NCBI GenBank assembly: GCA_031551625.1
Contig: JAVBNJ010000041.1
Span: 1 to 25,494, forward strand
Origin: JAVBNJ01 sp031551625
GTDB lineage: Bacteria; Bacteroidota; Bacteroidia; Bacteroidales; UBA932
Reading direction: 5' to 3'
DNA length: 25,494 bases
The position numbers were made by a program, and so were the translations under genes. How positions within the stretch are numbered: the stretch's first letter is position 1; each line of letters starts with the position of its first letter. Shown here piece after piece: positions 1-7,121 of this stretch. Below the pieces are notes generated by a model. That model did not search any database and had not been told where the DNA came from. It worked only from the letters and a program-made list of their open reading frames with translations.

Positions 1-807
1 ATTTACAGATTGACGGATTTGCCCGGATAAGAACCGGTACAATTGCTGCAACTCTTCGGGCAGCGTCATTACTTGCTTTTCCATTGTTACCGCATCGTTA
101 CGTACGGCAGGACCGGTTTGCACTTGTCGCGGATGTTGAGATGCAAATGCTTTTTCGATAGTCTCACGAACCAATGGGTGAAGGTATTTAAAATTTTTTC
201 CCGATAAATCAGCTGCGACACCCAGCAGGTAGTTTACAAAATTGCAGGCGAATACGGCCGCTGTGTGTAATTGCAACCGCGTGGCGCTATCGGCTTGTTG
301 CACGTTAGGCGACAAGCGTACCGCCCATTGTTGTAAACGCTTTAATGAGTCCTCGTTGTTTGCTTCCAAAAAAACAGGAATCTCGCTCCAATCCAGTTCC
401 GGTTTCGATAAACTGAATGTCTGCAACGGGTACAGCACGCCGTGATTCGCAAATTTATTTAACATACGTATATCCGTAGAACCCGACGTATGTACTACCA
501 ATGCCTTCCCTGCATTCATTTCAGATACAATTTCCGGTATCGCGGAATCGGACACGGAAATAATGTATAAATCGGCCGGCAGTAGTTCTTGCAAACTGTC
601 GGTAGCTGCTGCATTTACTTGCTGCGCCAAGGTGTGTGCATGTTCAATCCTGCGGCTGTATATTTGCACAATGGTACAGCCGCTCGCAAATAAACGTTTG
701 GCAATGTGCGTAGCGACGTTTCCGCTGCCGAGAATAACAGTCCCCCCCCAACCCTCCCTCGGGAGGGGGCTTTGGCTTGTGTTTCTATTACATTCTTTGC
801 ACATCAT
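1..807 (-). CDS. DUF2520 Rossmann-fold NAD(P)-binding protein, C-terminus off the window
   Basis: Reading the minus strand from an ATG at 807 (stop codon immediately upstream) gives an open frame to the window edge, 269 codons so far. From about residue 23 it is a clear Rossmann start, TVILGSGNVATHIAKRL, followed by VQIYSR, ISVSDSAIPEI and VVHTSGSTDI, then a helical C-terminal part with FACNFVNYLL and HPLVRETIEKAF. This matches the Rossmann-like plus DUF2520 family, related to F420-dependent NADP oxidoreductase and prephenate dehydrogenase folds; the substrate is unknown. Family members normally begin just before the glycine motif. Here the first 22 residues (MMCKECNRNTSQSPLPREGW) are read from a G/C-rich repeat, and there is no other ATG before the Rossmann motif. 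The gene follows pgi with a 66-base gap and probably shares its transcript. The product family is fairly sure; the true start is not. Confidence 0.8.
   Translation of the reverse strand, partial: MMCKECNRNTSQSPLPREGWGGTVILGSGNVATHIAKRLFASGCTIVQIYSRRIEHAHTLAQQVNAAATDSLQELLPADLYIISVSDSAIPEIVSEMNAGKALVVHTSGSTDIRMLNKFANHGVLYPLQTFSLSKPELDWSEIPVFLEANNEDSLKRLQQWAVRLSPNVQQADSATRLQLHTAAVFACNFVNYLLGVAADLSGKNFKYLHPLVRETIEKAFASQHPRQVQTGPAVRNDAVTMEKQVMTLPEELQQLYRFLSGQIRQSVN
741..774. repeat. G/C-rich hairpin repeat inside the DUF2520 N-terminus
   Basis: CCCTCCC (752-758) and GGGAGGG (761-767) form a perfect 7-bp stem with a 2-base loop, flanked by CCAA and TTTGG. A run of eight C (742-749; eight G on the coding strand) adjoins it. 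It looks like a dispersed intergenic palindrome of the kind common in Bacteroidota, here lying inside an open reading frame. Confidence 0.6.
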
Positions 808-837
808 TCAATAAAGCAGCACAGGGTACAATATTTA

Positions 838-860
838 GCCTCTCCCTGAGGGGGAGAGGC
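838..860. repeat. G/C-rich hairpin repeat between pgi and the DUF2520 gene
   Basis: GCCTCTCCC (838-846) pairs perfectly with GGGAGAGGC (852-860) around a 5-base loop. On the minus strand it lies between the pgi stop (874-876) and the next start (807). No T-run follows the stem, so it is not a standard intrinsic terminator. It resembles the repeat at 741-774 in composition but is a different sequence. Confidence 0.6.
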
Positions 861-873
861 CGGAAGTGGGGGC

Positions 874-2205
874 CTATATTCGTTTTCGTATTTCTTTTGT
901 CTGCGCTTCGTAGCCGGGCTTGTCAAGCAATGCAAACATGTTATTCTTATAAGCTTCTACACCTGGCTGGTCGAACGGGTTTACCCCCAACATGTACCCA
1001 CTGATACCGCAAGCCTTTTCGAAGAAATAGAGCAAGCCGCCGATAGCATATTCGTCCAATTGCGGAATTTCGAGGCGGATGGTCGGAACGCCGCCATCGA
1101 CGTGTGCCAGCAATGTTCCAAGTTCGGCCATCTTATTGCAATGGCTGATACGCTTGCCTGCGATGAAGTTCAACTGGTCGAGGTTTTGCTTGTCTTCGGG
1201 AATGGTCAACTGTGCTTTTTCGTTACCAACGCTCAGCACGGTTTCGAAAATCGTGCGCTCGCCATCTTGCAGGTATTGCCCCATCGAGTGCAAGTCGCTG
1301 GTAAAGTCAACACCGGCAGGGAAAATCCCTTTATGTTCTTTGCCTTCGCTTTCGCCGTACAATTGTTTCCACCATTCGGTAATATAATGCAGCTTCGGAT
1401 GATAGTTAACCAGCACTTCTATCTTTTTTCCTTTACCATACAACGCATTGCGGATAGCCGCATATTGCACGGCCGGATTGTTTACCGATTTCTCGGCAGT
1501 TATCTTTTCCATGTCGGCTGCTCCTTTCACCAACTTGGCCACGTCGAAACCAGCTACTGCGACAGGCAATAAACCAACGGGCGTAAGTACCGAAAAACGG
1601 CCTCCTACGTCGTCGGGAATCACAAAGGTTGCATATCCCTCCTGAGTGGCAAGCGTACGCAAGGCGCCGCGCGATTTATCGGTAATAGCCACAATGCGTT
1701 TTTTTGCGTCGGCTGCCCCGTATTTTTCTTCCAAGTGTTGCTTGATAAGGCGGAAAGCAATGGCCGGTTCGGTAGTAGTGCCCGATTTCGAAATTACAAT
1801 ACAGGCCGACGATTTTTGTTTCAAAATTTCTAACAGTTCGCTCAGGTAATCTTCACTGATGTTTTGCCCGGCAAACACCACCAGCGGATGCTTGCGATTT
1901 GGCAACAATGAGGCAAAACTATGCGACAATGCATCAATCACGGCTTTGGCGCCCAGGTACGAACCTCCGATACCGATTACTACCACGACTTCGACAGCTG
2001 TAGAAAGTGTAGTGGCTACCGATTGGATTTCCGCAATCTCCTGCTGCGTAATGGAACTCGGCAGATTTACCCAGCCGAGGAAATCGTTTCCTTTTCCATT
2101 TTTTGCATGTACTGTTTCCAATGCTTGCAACGCTTTTTGCTGTTGTTGCGCCAACTCGCTTTCGTTAATAAAAAACGAGGTTGATTTCAGGTTAATTGTT
2201 AGCAT
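874..2205 (-). CDS. pgi: Glucose-6-phosphate isomerase
   Basis: Interconverts glucose 6-phosphate and fructose 6-phosphate in the cytoplasm (glycolysis and gluconeogenesis). The 443-aa length fits the shorter bacterial form of the family. Visible motifs in order: GIGGSYLGAKAV (from about residue 78), the sugar-phosphate loop SKSGTTTEPA (about 138), the family signature DDVGGRFSVLTPVG, YGESEGKEHKGIFPAG with the catalytic glutamate region, FTSDLHSMGQYLQDG, and the C-terminal signature GVEAYKNNMFALL. The start ATG at 2205 gives a normal N-terminus. It lies downstream of gpsA across a repeat-filled 434-bp gap and upstream of the DUF2520 gene. A TAAATTTG box in the upstream region could be part of a promoter but has no good partner. 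Nothing is missing from the protein. Confidence 0.97.
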   Translation of the reverse strand: MLTINLKSTSFFINESELAQQQQKALQALETVHAKNGKGNDFLGWVNLPSSITQQEIAEIQSVATTLSTAVEVVVVIGIGGSYLGAKAVIDALSHSFASLLPNRKHPLVVFAGQNISEDYLSELLEILKQKSSACIVISKSGTTTEPAIAFRLIKQHLEEKYGAADAKKRIVAITDKSRGALRTLATQEGYATFVIPDDVGGRFSVLTPVGLLPVAVAGFDVAKLVKGAADMEKITAEKSVNNPAVQYAAIRNALYGKGKKIEVLVNYHPKLHYITEWWKQLYGESEGKEHKGIFPAGVDFTSDLHSMGQYLQDGERTIFETVLSVGNEKAQLTIPEDKQNLDQLNFIAGKRISHCNKMAELGTLLAHVDGGVPTIRLEIPQLDEYAIGGLLYFFEKACGISGYMLGVNPFDQPGVEAYKNNMFALLDKPGYEAQTKEIRKRI

Positions 2206-2298
2206 AGTTTTTTATTTACAGATTTGACAATTTACGAGTTTTATCAGTTTTACAAATTTACGGATTTAATTGCAAATTACATAAATTATTGCAATTTA

Positions 2299-2328
2299 TT
2301 TATGTTTCGCGATATCGCGAAACATAAA
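2299..2328. repeat. Perfect 30-bp palindrome upstream of pgi
   Basis: The 15 bases TTTATGTTTCGCGAT (2299-2313) are followed directly by their exact reverse complement (2314-2328), with no loop. It lies 94 bases upstream of the pgi start on the minus strand. A zero-loop palindrome suits a dimeric protein-binding site or a recombination or repeat boundary better than an RNA hairpin. Confidence 0.85.
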
Positions 2329-2354
2329 ATTAAGTATATGATAAATTTACCTTT

Positions 2355-2548
2355 AAGCCCTACAGGGGCTTTATTTGAATAACCGCGGGTGAGCGGAGCG
2401 TAACCCGTGGTAATACATATCAGCCTGCATTTGCGCACGGAGTACAAACTGTTTTTCAACACCCAGTCCGAATCCCGTGCGCCATGGCGTGGTGGTATTT
2501 CTGTCGCCGGTTGCACCGGTGGTTATTCGTATATAACCACTTCGTGGT
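2355..2548. repeat. Cluster of short inverted repeats (dispersed-repeat mosaic)
   Basis: At least six small dyads lie in a row: AAGCCC/GGGCTT (2355-2371), ACCGCGGGT/ACCCGTGGT (2382-2411, one G-T pair), CGCCATGGCG (2480-2489), CCGGT/ACCGG (2507-2519), GTGGTTAT/ATAACCAC (2519-2540) and ACCAC/GTGGT (2536-2548). The stretch is more G/C-rich than the surrounding spacer and looks like a non-coding repeat unit. Confidence 0.6.
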
Positions 2549-2639
2549 AAATAAATAAAGACAGATTAGCTACGAATTAAATAGCTGACAAATGCGGAGT
2601 TTATTAAAAAACTGCTAAATTTCATTCCAATCAATAATT

Positions 2640-3656
2640 CTAAATCAGTTCTTCCGTCAACAACTTTATCTCTGCCGCAGGCGATGCACTTTCATACAGG
2701 ATGCGGTACACCGCGTCGGCGATAGGCATTTCAATATGGTGCTTTTTGTTGATTTCAAAGATACATTTACTGGCATAGTAGCCTTCGGCAATCATGTTCA
2801 TTTCGGTTTGCGCCGAGGTCACTGAATAGCCTTTGCCGATCATGCCGCCAAAAGTACGGTTACGGCTGAACTGCGAGTAACACGTTACCAGCAAATCGCC
2901 CAAGTACGACGAGTGCGTAGTATCGCGCGTATTGCTGTGGTACGATTCGTTCAGGAAGCGTTTCATTTCGCGCTGTGCATTGGTTACCAGCATGGCCGTA
3001 AAATTGTCGCCATAGCCCAAACCATGGCAAATACCGGCTGCTACGGCATAAATATTTTTAAGAATAGCAGCGTATTCCACGCCGTAAATATCGTTGCCGG
3101 TACGGGTTTTCACATAGGAACATGCAAAATGCGAGGCCAGAATTTCGGCATTCTCTTTTTTCTTGCACGAGAAAGTGAGGTACGACAGTCGCTCCAGCGC
3201 CACCTCTTCGGCGTGACACGGACCGGTAATTACACCGATATTATCGAACGGGACACCGTGCTTTTGATTAAGGTATTCGGCTACCGTCAGGTTTCCGCTG
3301 GGAATAATACCTTTTACGGCGGTTACTACAAACTTATCTTTCAACGAAACGGTTAGTTTATCCAACTCGCCCTCTACAAATGCCGATGGAATACAAATCA
3401 CGACCACGTCGGCAGGTGCGACTACCTTATTAATGTCGGCCGACATTTCGAGACGCGACGGATCTAACACTGCCGAACGCAGAAACTGTGAATTACGGCG
3501 ATATTTTTGGATATACGAAATCATCTCTTCGTCGCGTACAAACCAGTACAGCAAATCTTCGTGGTTGAGCAATAGTTTGGTAAGGGCGGTTGCCCAGCTT
3601 CCGTTGCCTACCATGGCAAAGCGCAATGAGGCTGATGAAACTTTATGTGCTAACAT
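2640..3656 (-). CDS. gpsA: NAD(P)H-dependent glycerol-3-phosphate dehydrogenase
   Basis: Reduces dihydroxyacetone phosphate to sn-glycerol 3-phosphate for phospholipid synthesis, in the cytoplasm. The 338 residues are the usual length. The N-terminal dinucleotide-binding loop is MVGNGSWATALTKLL (residues 15-29). VVICIPSAF and VVTAVKGI follow, with a lysine as in the family active site. GPCHAEEV marks the family substrate loop, and EYAAILKNIYAVAAGICHGLG plus GDNFTAMLV form the C-terminal helical domain with its conserved lysine and asparagine. GDLLVTCYSQFSRNRTFG is also typical. The start at 3656 gives 14 residues before the loop, and no better start is visible. It lies 91 bases after tilS on the same strand. 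No part is missing. Confidence 0.97.
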   Translation of the reverse strand: MLAHKVSSASLRFAMVGNGSWATALTKLLLNHEDLLYWFVRDEEMISYIQKYRRNSQFLRSAVLDPSRLEMSADINKVVAPADVVVICIPSAFVEGELDKLTVSLKDKFVVTAVKGIIPSGNLTVAEYLNQKHGVPFDNIGVITGPCHAEEVALERLSYLTFSCKKKENAEILASHFACSYVKTRTGNDIYGVEYAAILKNIYAVAAGICHGLGYGDNFTAMLVTNAQREMKRFLNESYHSNTRDTTHSSYLGDLLVTCYSQFSRNRTFGGMIGKGYSVTSAQTEMNMIAEGYYASKCIFEINKKHHIEMPIADAVYRILYESASPAAEIKLLTEELI

Positions 3657-3673
3657 CTTTTTTACAATTTTTT

Positions 3674-3732
3674 TATTTACAGATTTACGGATTGAAAAAC
3701 AAATTTGTGCATGTACAATAAATCTGTAAATA
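3674..3732. repeat. 14-bp perfect inverted repeat between tilS and gpsA
   Basis: TATTTACAGATTTA (3674-3687) and TAAATCTGTAAATA (3719-3732) are exact reverse complements 31 bases apart, just in front of the gpsA start. Similar words recur at 1-21 and 2214-2270, so this is part of a dispersed short repeat. It could also form a leader hairpin in the gpsA transcript. No T-run follows it on the minus strand. Confidence 0.6.
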
Positions 3733-3747
3733 TCTTCATTACTTATT

Positions 3748-5076
3748 CTATATTTGCGTTACAACTACTATTTTCTTAGTATCACCAGCTACTTTGTACC
3801 GTTCACCTATCCTACGTCCTACAACCCACACAATATCTTTTCCGGATAGCAATACATATTGTTTTTCTTTCTCATGCAGCGGTACTTTTTCGTCAATTAA
3901 AAAATCACTTACCTTCTTAATGCCTTTCATCCCAAAGGGTACAAATACATCGCCATCGCGCCAAAGACGCAACGTCAGTGGAAATTCCAGTTTCGAGGCA
4001 TCCAAACACGCTGTATCTTTCGTACGCTTCAAGCTAAAACCGGCACTATTCTTTTCATACTCAAAACGCAATGCCAGCGGTTCTGCAATAGCCTCACAAT
4101 CGTAGGTTATCAAATAATCGCCATTCGCAGGAGATACTGTATAAGGTACTACAATCAAATGAGTACGATCTTTGATCAGTTCGTGTGTCGTACTGCGGAA
4201 GCGCTTTCCCGGCTGTGCATCCAGCGCCTGCATGATTTCATCGACCAACGCCCCGGTAAAACCATAAGGCTGTAATAATTCGAACAACCAAAAATCATAA
4301 TGTGGAGTGGCCGTAAGCGCGTCAATAGAAATATGCACTTCGTCCTGCTGATAGCGACACACTCGTTCGCGCACTGTTTCACCTGCCTCATCAATCACCT
4401 CTCCGGCTTGCGTGAAATGGAGAGCCGTTTGCCACATGCTTGTTGTAAATGCAGGATTTATCTTTTGCAATTCGGGAATCACATGGTGCCGGATACGGTT
4501 GCGCGCATAATCATCGTGTTTGTTCGAAGCATCTTCGCGATAAGTTATACCGTTCGCTGCCGCATACTCTGCAATAACGGATCGGGTCGCAAACAGAAGG
4601 GGTCGCAGAATACGCCCTCTTACCGGCTGCATGCCGCGCATCCCTTTAATACCAGTACCGCGCGTGAGATTCAATAACAATGTTTCGGCATTGTCGTCGG
4701 CATGATGGGCTACTACAATATCCGTATAATCCTCCGACTCCCGAAGTTCTTCGAACCAGGCATAGCGCAAATCGCGCGCCGCCATTTGAGTCGAAACACC
4801 GCGTTCGGCGGCATATTCTTTTGTATTGAAAGCTATGGTATAAAAAGGAACCTGGTGTTCCTGCGCCCACCGTTTAACAAAAATTTCATCAGCATCGCTC
4901 TCCGCGCCACGCAAGGTAAAATTGCAATGTGCAATACCTATTTCAAAGGTGCTCTGCCTGCATAAGTGCGCCAACACCATAGAGTCAATTCCCCCGCTAA
5001 CCGCCAGCAACCAGCGGCTTTTCCCACTCCGGTATAAATGGTGGGCTGTACAATAGCGTTGAAAGTGTTGCAACAT
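3748..5076 (-). CDS. tilS: tRNA(Ile)-lysidine synthetase
   Basis: Attaches lysine to C34 of the CAU anticodon of tRNA-Ile2, using ATP, so that it reads AUA codons; essential in most bacteria. The N-terminal PP-loop ATP pyrophosphatase motif is LLAVSGGIDSMVLAHLC (SGGIDS at residues 27-32). HCNFTLRGAESDADE and VAHHADDNAETLLLNLTRG follow, both family hallmarks. YARNRIRHHVIPEL lies in the linker region. The C-terminal tRNA-binding domain has LRLWRDGDVFVPFGMKGIKK and KVSDFLIDEKVP, then WVVGRRIGERYKV. At 442 residues it is full length. It follows the hypothetical gene at 5149-5877 by 72 bases on the same strand and was probably transcribed with it. Confidence 0.96.
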   Translation of the reverse strand: MLQHFQRYCTAHHLYRSGKSRWLLAVSGGIDSMVLAHLCRQSTFEIGIAHCNFTLRGAESDADEIFVKRWAQEHQVPFYTIAFNTKEYAAERGVSTQMAARDLRYAWFEELRESEDYTDIVVAHHADDNAETLLLNLTRGTGIKGMRGMQPVRGRILRPLLFATRSVIAEYAAANGITYREDASNKHDDYARNRIRHHVIPELQKINPAFTTSMWQTALHFTQAGEVIDEAGETVRERVCRYQQDEVHISIDALTATPHYDFWLFELLQPYGFTGALVDEIMQALDAQPGKRFRSTTHELIKDRTHLIVVPYTVSPANGDYLITYDCEAIAEPLALRFEYEKNSAGFSLKRTKDTACLDASKLEFPLTLRLWRDGDVFVPFGMKGIKKVSDFLIDEKVPLHEKEKQYVLLSGKDIVWVVGRRIGERYKVAGDTKKIVVVTQI

Positions 5077-5148
5077 TTTGGTTTAAAGCTCAAAATTTAA
5101 GGCTGCGCAAAGCGCTTAACAAAACCCAAAACTTTAAAGCATGAAACG

Positions 5149-5877
5149 TTAGAAATTATCGTCTGTCTCGTTACTGGCCAATACGTCGTCGGAATTAAAC
5201 TTAAAGCCGAGACGTTTGCCGGTTTGCAATTTGGCATTTTCAATTTTTGTATTCATTTGCTGTACGGTCGCCTCTTTCACGGCGTCGTATGGCGGCACCA
5301 ATAAATCGAAGTCAATAGCATACGAAATAGCTATTTCAATAATCGATTTTATATCATCCTCCGTAATACTTTTATCGCCAAATGTAGCGTATCCAAATGT
5401 CATTTGCCGCTTGCCTTCCACAAAAAAGCGCCGGTCTTTATTTATAAAAATACGCCCTATCAAATACCCCAAGTCGTCGATACGGTTATAACGAAATGAA
5501 TCGGCCAAGAAGTTGTAGATGCTGATCATGCCACAGTACGACGCGTCTCTCTCCTTTTGCACATACGAAGTTTTCCAAATCAAATGATCGCGGTCGAACT
5601 GGAAAATATTGGAGTGCATGCTGAAAATGAGGATATCGCTACCCACTTTTATTTCGGCTTCAAACTTACCACGGTCGCGGTACTCAAGGCGCGTATGGCG
5701 CTCGGTACGTTCTTCGAGGGCATCGTTCAAATCGTTACACAACTCGTGCAGTAATTCTTTCAGGTGGTTAAACGTTTCCAATGTAGCTTCATAGGCTGTA
5801 CGTTTTACCTTCATTTTATCTATCAGGTTTTCAAGAATCGTCTCTCGCGGAGGCGTTGTTTCCGTATTGGTCGGCAT
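5149..5877 (-). CDS. Conserved hypothetical protein, Bacteroidales type
   Basis: 242 residues with no signal peptide or membrane segment, so probably cytoplasmic. Residues 10-75 are charged and helical (ILENLIDKMKVKRTAYEATL, then HLKELLHELCNDLNDALEER) and could form a coiled coil. The middle is a mixed alpha/beta domain with EAEIKVGSDILIFSMHSNIF, YCGMISIYNFLADSFRYNR and LGYLIGRIFINKDRRFFVEG. The C-terminus has EDDIKSIIEIAISYAIDFDL and ends in an acidic, polar tail. I do not recognise a named domain. It has its own TAnnTTTG box and is divergent from cutC. Codon use matches its neighbours, so it is a real gene of unknown role. Confidence 0.85.
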   Translation of the reverse strand: MPTNTETTPPRETILENLIDKMKVKRTAYEATLETFNHLKELLHELCNDLNDALEERTERHTRLEYRDRGKFEAEIKVGSDILIFSMHSNIFQFDRDHLIWKTSYVQKERDASYCGMISIYNFLADSFRYNRIDDLGYLIGRIFINKDRRFFVEGKRQMTFGYATFGDKSITEDDIKSIIEIAISYAIDFDLLVPPYDAVKEATVQQMNTKIENAKLQTGKRLGFKFNSDDVLASNETDDNF

Positions 5878-5899
5878 AGTGGTTCATTTTTTATAACTA

Positions 5900-5907
5900 C
5901 AAATATA
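5900..5907 (-). promoter_or_regulatory. Bacteroidota -7 box for the 5149-5877 gene
   Basis: TATATTTG on the minus strand fits TAnnTTTG and lies 22 bases before the start codon. No matching TTTG was found at the expected distance upstream, so only half of the consensus is present. Confidence 0.45.
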
Positions 5908-5968
5908 CAAAAATAATGCGACAATTTGTTAATGAGATCATATACCTGGTATTAAAACATCACTAAAA

Positions 5969-5999
5969 TTTCAACTGTAGCTATAATTTCGTATTTTTG
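5969..5999 (+). promoter_or_regulatory. Promoter for cutC
   Basis: TTTC (5969-5972), 19 bases, then TATTTTTG (5992-5999), one base from the Bacteroidota consensus TTTG-N19-TAnnTTTG. The cutC start codon is 28 bases downstream. Confidence 0.6.
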
Positions 6000-6027
6000 T
6001 AGTCTCAAATATATCTAAATTGAACCA

Positions 6028-6774
6028 ATGAAAAATATCCAACTGGAAATATGTGCTGACAGCATTGAATCGGCATTGACGGCACAAAACGGCGGTGCGC
6101 AACGCATCGAATTTTGCGACAACCTGCTTGATGGCGGCACCACGCCTTCGTTTGCACAGCTCGAAATGGCACGCAAGCTGTTAAAAACAACCAAGCTGTA
6201 TGTACTGGTTCGCCCGCGTGGCGGCGATTTCCTGTATAGCGATGTGGAATTCGATATCATGAAACTCGACATTCATTGTTGCGGCAAGCTGGGCTGCGAC
6301 GGCGTGGTAATAGGCATGCTCACAGCCGACGGCCACATCGACACAGATAGTTGCGCCGAGTTGGTAGCTATTGCCAGGCACTACGGAATGGGCGTTACAT
6401 TCCACCGCGCATTCGACCGCTGCTGTGATTTGCAGCAAGGGTTGGAAGACGTTATCGGCTTGGGCTGCGAGCGCATCCTCACATCGGGCGGATGCAATAC
6501 GGCGCAAGAAGGTGTGGCTATAATTAAAAAATTAGTTGAACAGGCAGCAGGGCGCATCAGTATCATGCCCGGATCCGGCGTTACGCCCGAGAATGCCCGC
6601 ACGATACTTGAAACCACCGGTGCATACGAAATTCACGGCACCTTCCGCAGCCGTTACCCAAGCAAAATGATTTACCGGAACACGCAACTCGGCAATCCGG
6701 ATAATGAGTACATGCTGCAATACACCGATAGTGAAAAAGTAAAAAAAGTAATGCAGGTAATCAATGCAAAATAA
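6028..6774 (+). CDS. cutC: CutC family protein (copper homeostasis)
   Basis: TIM-barrel protein of the CutC family (PF03932), 248 residues, full length. The N-terminal motif LEICADSIESALTAQNGGAQ and RIEFCDNLLDGGTTPS (residues 26-41) are diagnostic. YVLVRPRGGDFLYS, GVVIGMLTADGHID, GVTFHRAFDRCCD, CERILTSGGCNTA, ISIMPGSGVTPENA and YEIHGTFRS follow in the order expected for barrel strands. The family was named for copper tolerance in E. coli, but its biochemical activity is unsettled and a direct copper role has been disputed. It has its own promoter and is divergent from 5149-5877. The next plus-strand gene has a separate promoter, so cutC looks monocistronic. Confidence 0.95.
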   Translation: MKNIQLEICADSIESALTAQNGGAQRIEFCDNLLDGGTTPSFAQLEMARKLLKTTKLYVLVRPRGGDFLYSDVEFDIMKLDIHCCGKLGCDGVVIGMLTADGHIDTDSCAELVAIARHYGMGVTFHRAFDRCCDLQQGLEDVIGLGCERILTSGGCNTAQEGVAIIKKLVEQAAGRISIMPGSGVTPENARTILETTGAYEIHGTFRSRYPSKMIYRNTQLGNPDNEYMLQYTDSEKVKKVMQVINAK

Positions 6775-6776
6775 AT

Positions 6777-6807
6777 TTTGTATAGTCTGACTATTTCCCT
6801 ATTTTTG
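6777..6807 (+). promoter_or_regulatory. Consensus promoter for the 6833-10452 cluster
   Basis: TTTG (6777-6780), exactly 19 bases, then TATTTTTG (6800-6807). This is a full match to the Bacteroidota housekeeping consensus, starting 3 bases after the cutC stop. The start codon at 6833 is 25 bases downstream. It likely drives the four overlapping genes that follow. Confidence 0.75.
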
Positions 6808-6832
6808 TATCTATCCACATAAAACAAACAAC

Positions 6833-7021
6833 ATGGAAGAACTACTTATTACAACAGAAGAATTAGACTATTTAACGCATGTTCCAAACGAGGTTTGCGA
6901 ACCACAAGCTAAATACGGGCGACAAATGAATTTTGAAGAAGAAGCTAAGGATTGCATTACGCTCGAAGAGTTTTCGAAACTGTGGGAAGAATCAATAAAT
7001 AGACTAATACCGAATCTATGA
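6833..7021 (+). CDS. Small acidic hypothetical protein (62 aa)
   Basis: A 62-residue acidic protein with no signal peptide. Its second half, NFEEEAKDCITLEEFSKLWE, looks helical and amphipathic. I do not recognise a family. The size, acidity and position before another tiny gene are reminiscent of an antitoxin or small adaptor, but nothing proves this. Two things support it as real: a perfect promoter 25 bases upstream, and a stop codon overlapping the next start (ATGA at 7018-7021), which suggests translational coupling. Confidence 0.6.
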   Translation: MEELLITTEELDYLTHVPNEVCEPQAKYGRQMNFEEEAKDCITLEEFSKLWEESINRLIPNL

Positions 7022-7121
7022 TATTAATTAAACCCAATGGGGATTTGCTTATAAAAGATTCGACGAAAATATAATTGTTTACCACATGAGAAACCTGAAA
7101 TTAGTTAGTGAAAGTATATGA
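7018..7121 (+). pseudogene. Tiny gene with an apparent -1 frameshift, ATGA-coupled on both sides
   Basis: An ATG at 7018 overlaps the preceding stop and reads MILIKPNGDLLIK, then runs into TAA at 7072-7074. The -1 frame, open from 7032, continues as RFDENIIVYHMRNLKLVSES and ends with a TGA at 7119-7121 that overlaps the ATG of the next gene. Switching frame at the run of four A (7053-7056) joins the two into a coherent peptide of about 34 residues. Possible explanations are a one-base deletion (pseudogene), an assembly or read error, or real frameshifting at the A-run. No family is recognised. The ATGA overlaps at both ends argue that the full frame was once, or still is, translated. Confidence 0.4.

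Larger units (their letters stand above)
2206..2639. other. Repeat-rich intergenic region between gpsA and pgi
   Basis: No believable gene in 434 bases. The part next to pgi (2214-2270) is AT-rich and made of degenerate copies of ATTTACAGATTT and ACAAATTTACGGATTT. The middle holds a perfect 30-bp palindrome and a row of short hairpins, listed separately. A 76-codon minus-strand frame at 2286-2516 is open only because it reads through these repeats. It has no family likeness and ends inside the palindrome, so I do not call it a gene. Confidence 0.7.

Noticed and set aside
2286..2516. 76-codon minus-strand frame in the gpsA-pgi spacer
   Set aside because: It reads through palindromic repeats, ends inside the 30-bp palindrome and shows no domain or coding pattern; treated as a repeat by-product.
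5113..5125. Possible terminator-like stem (GCGCAAAGCGC) between the hypothetical gene and tilS
   Set aside because: The stem is very short, imperfect and has no T-run on the minus strand.
6833..7121. Calling the two small genes a toxin-antitoxin pair
   Set aside because: Size and overlap fit, but no motif of a known toxin or antitoxin family is visible and the second frame is interrupted, so the name would be a guess.
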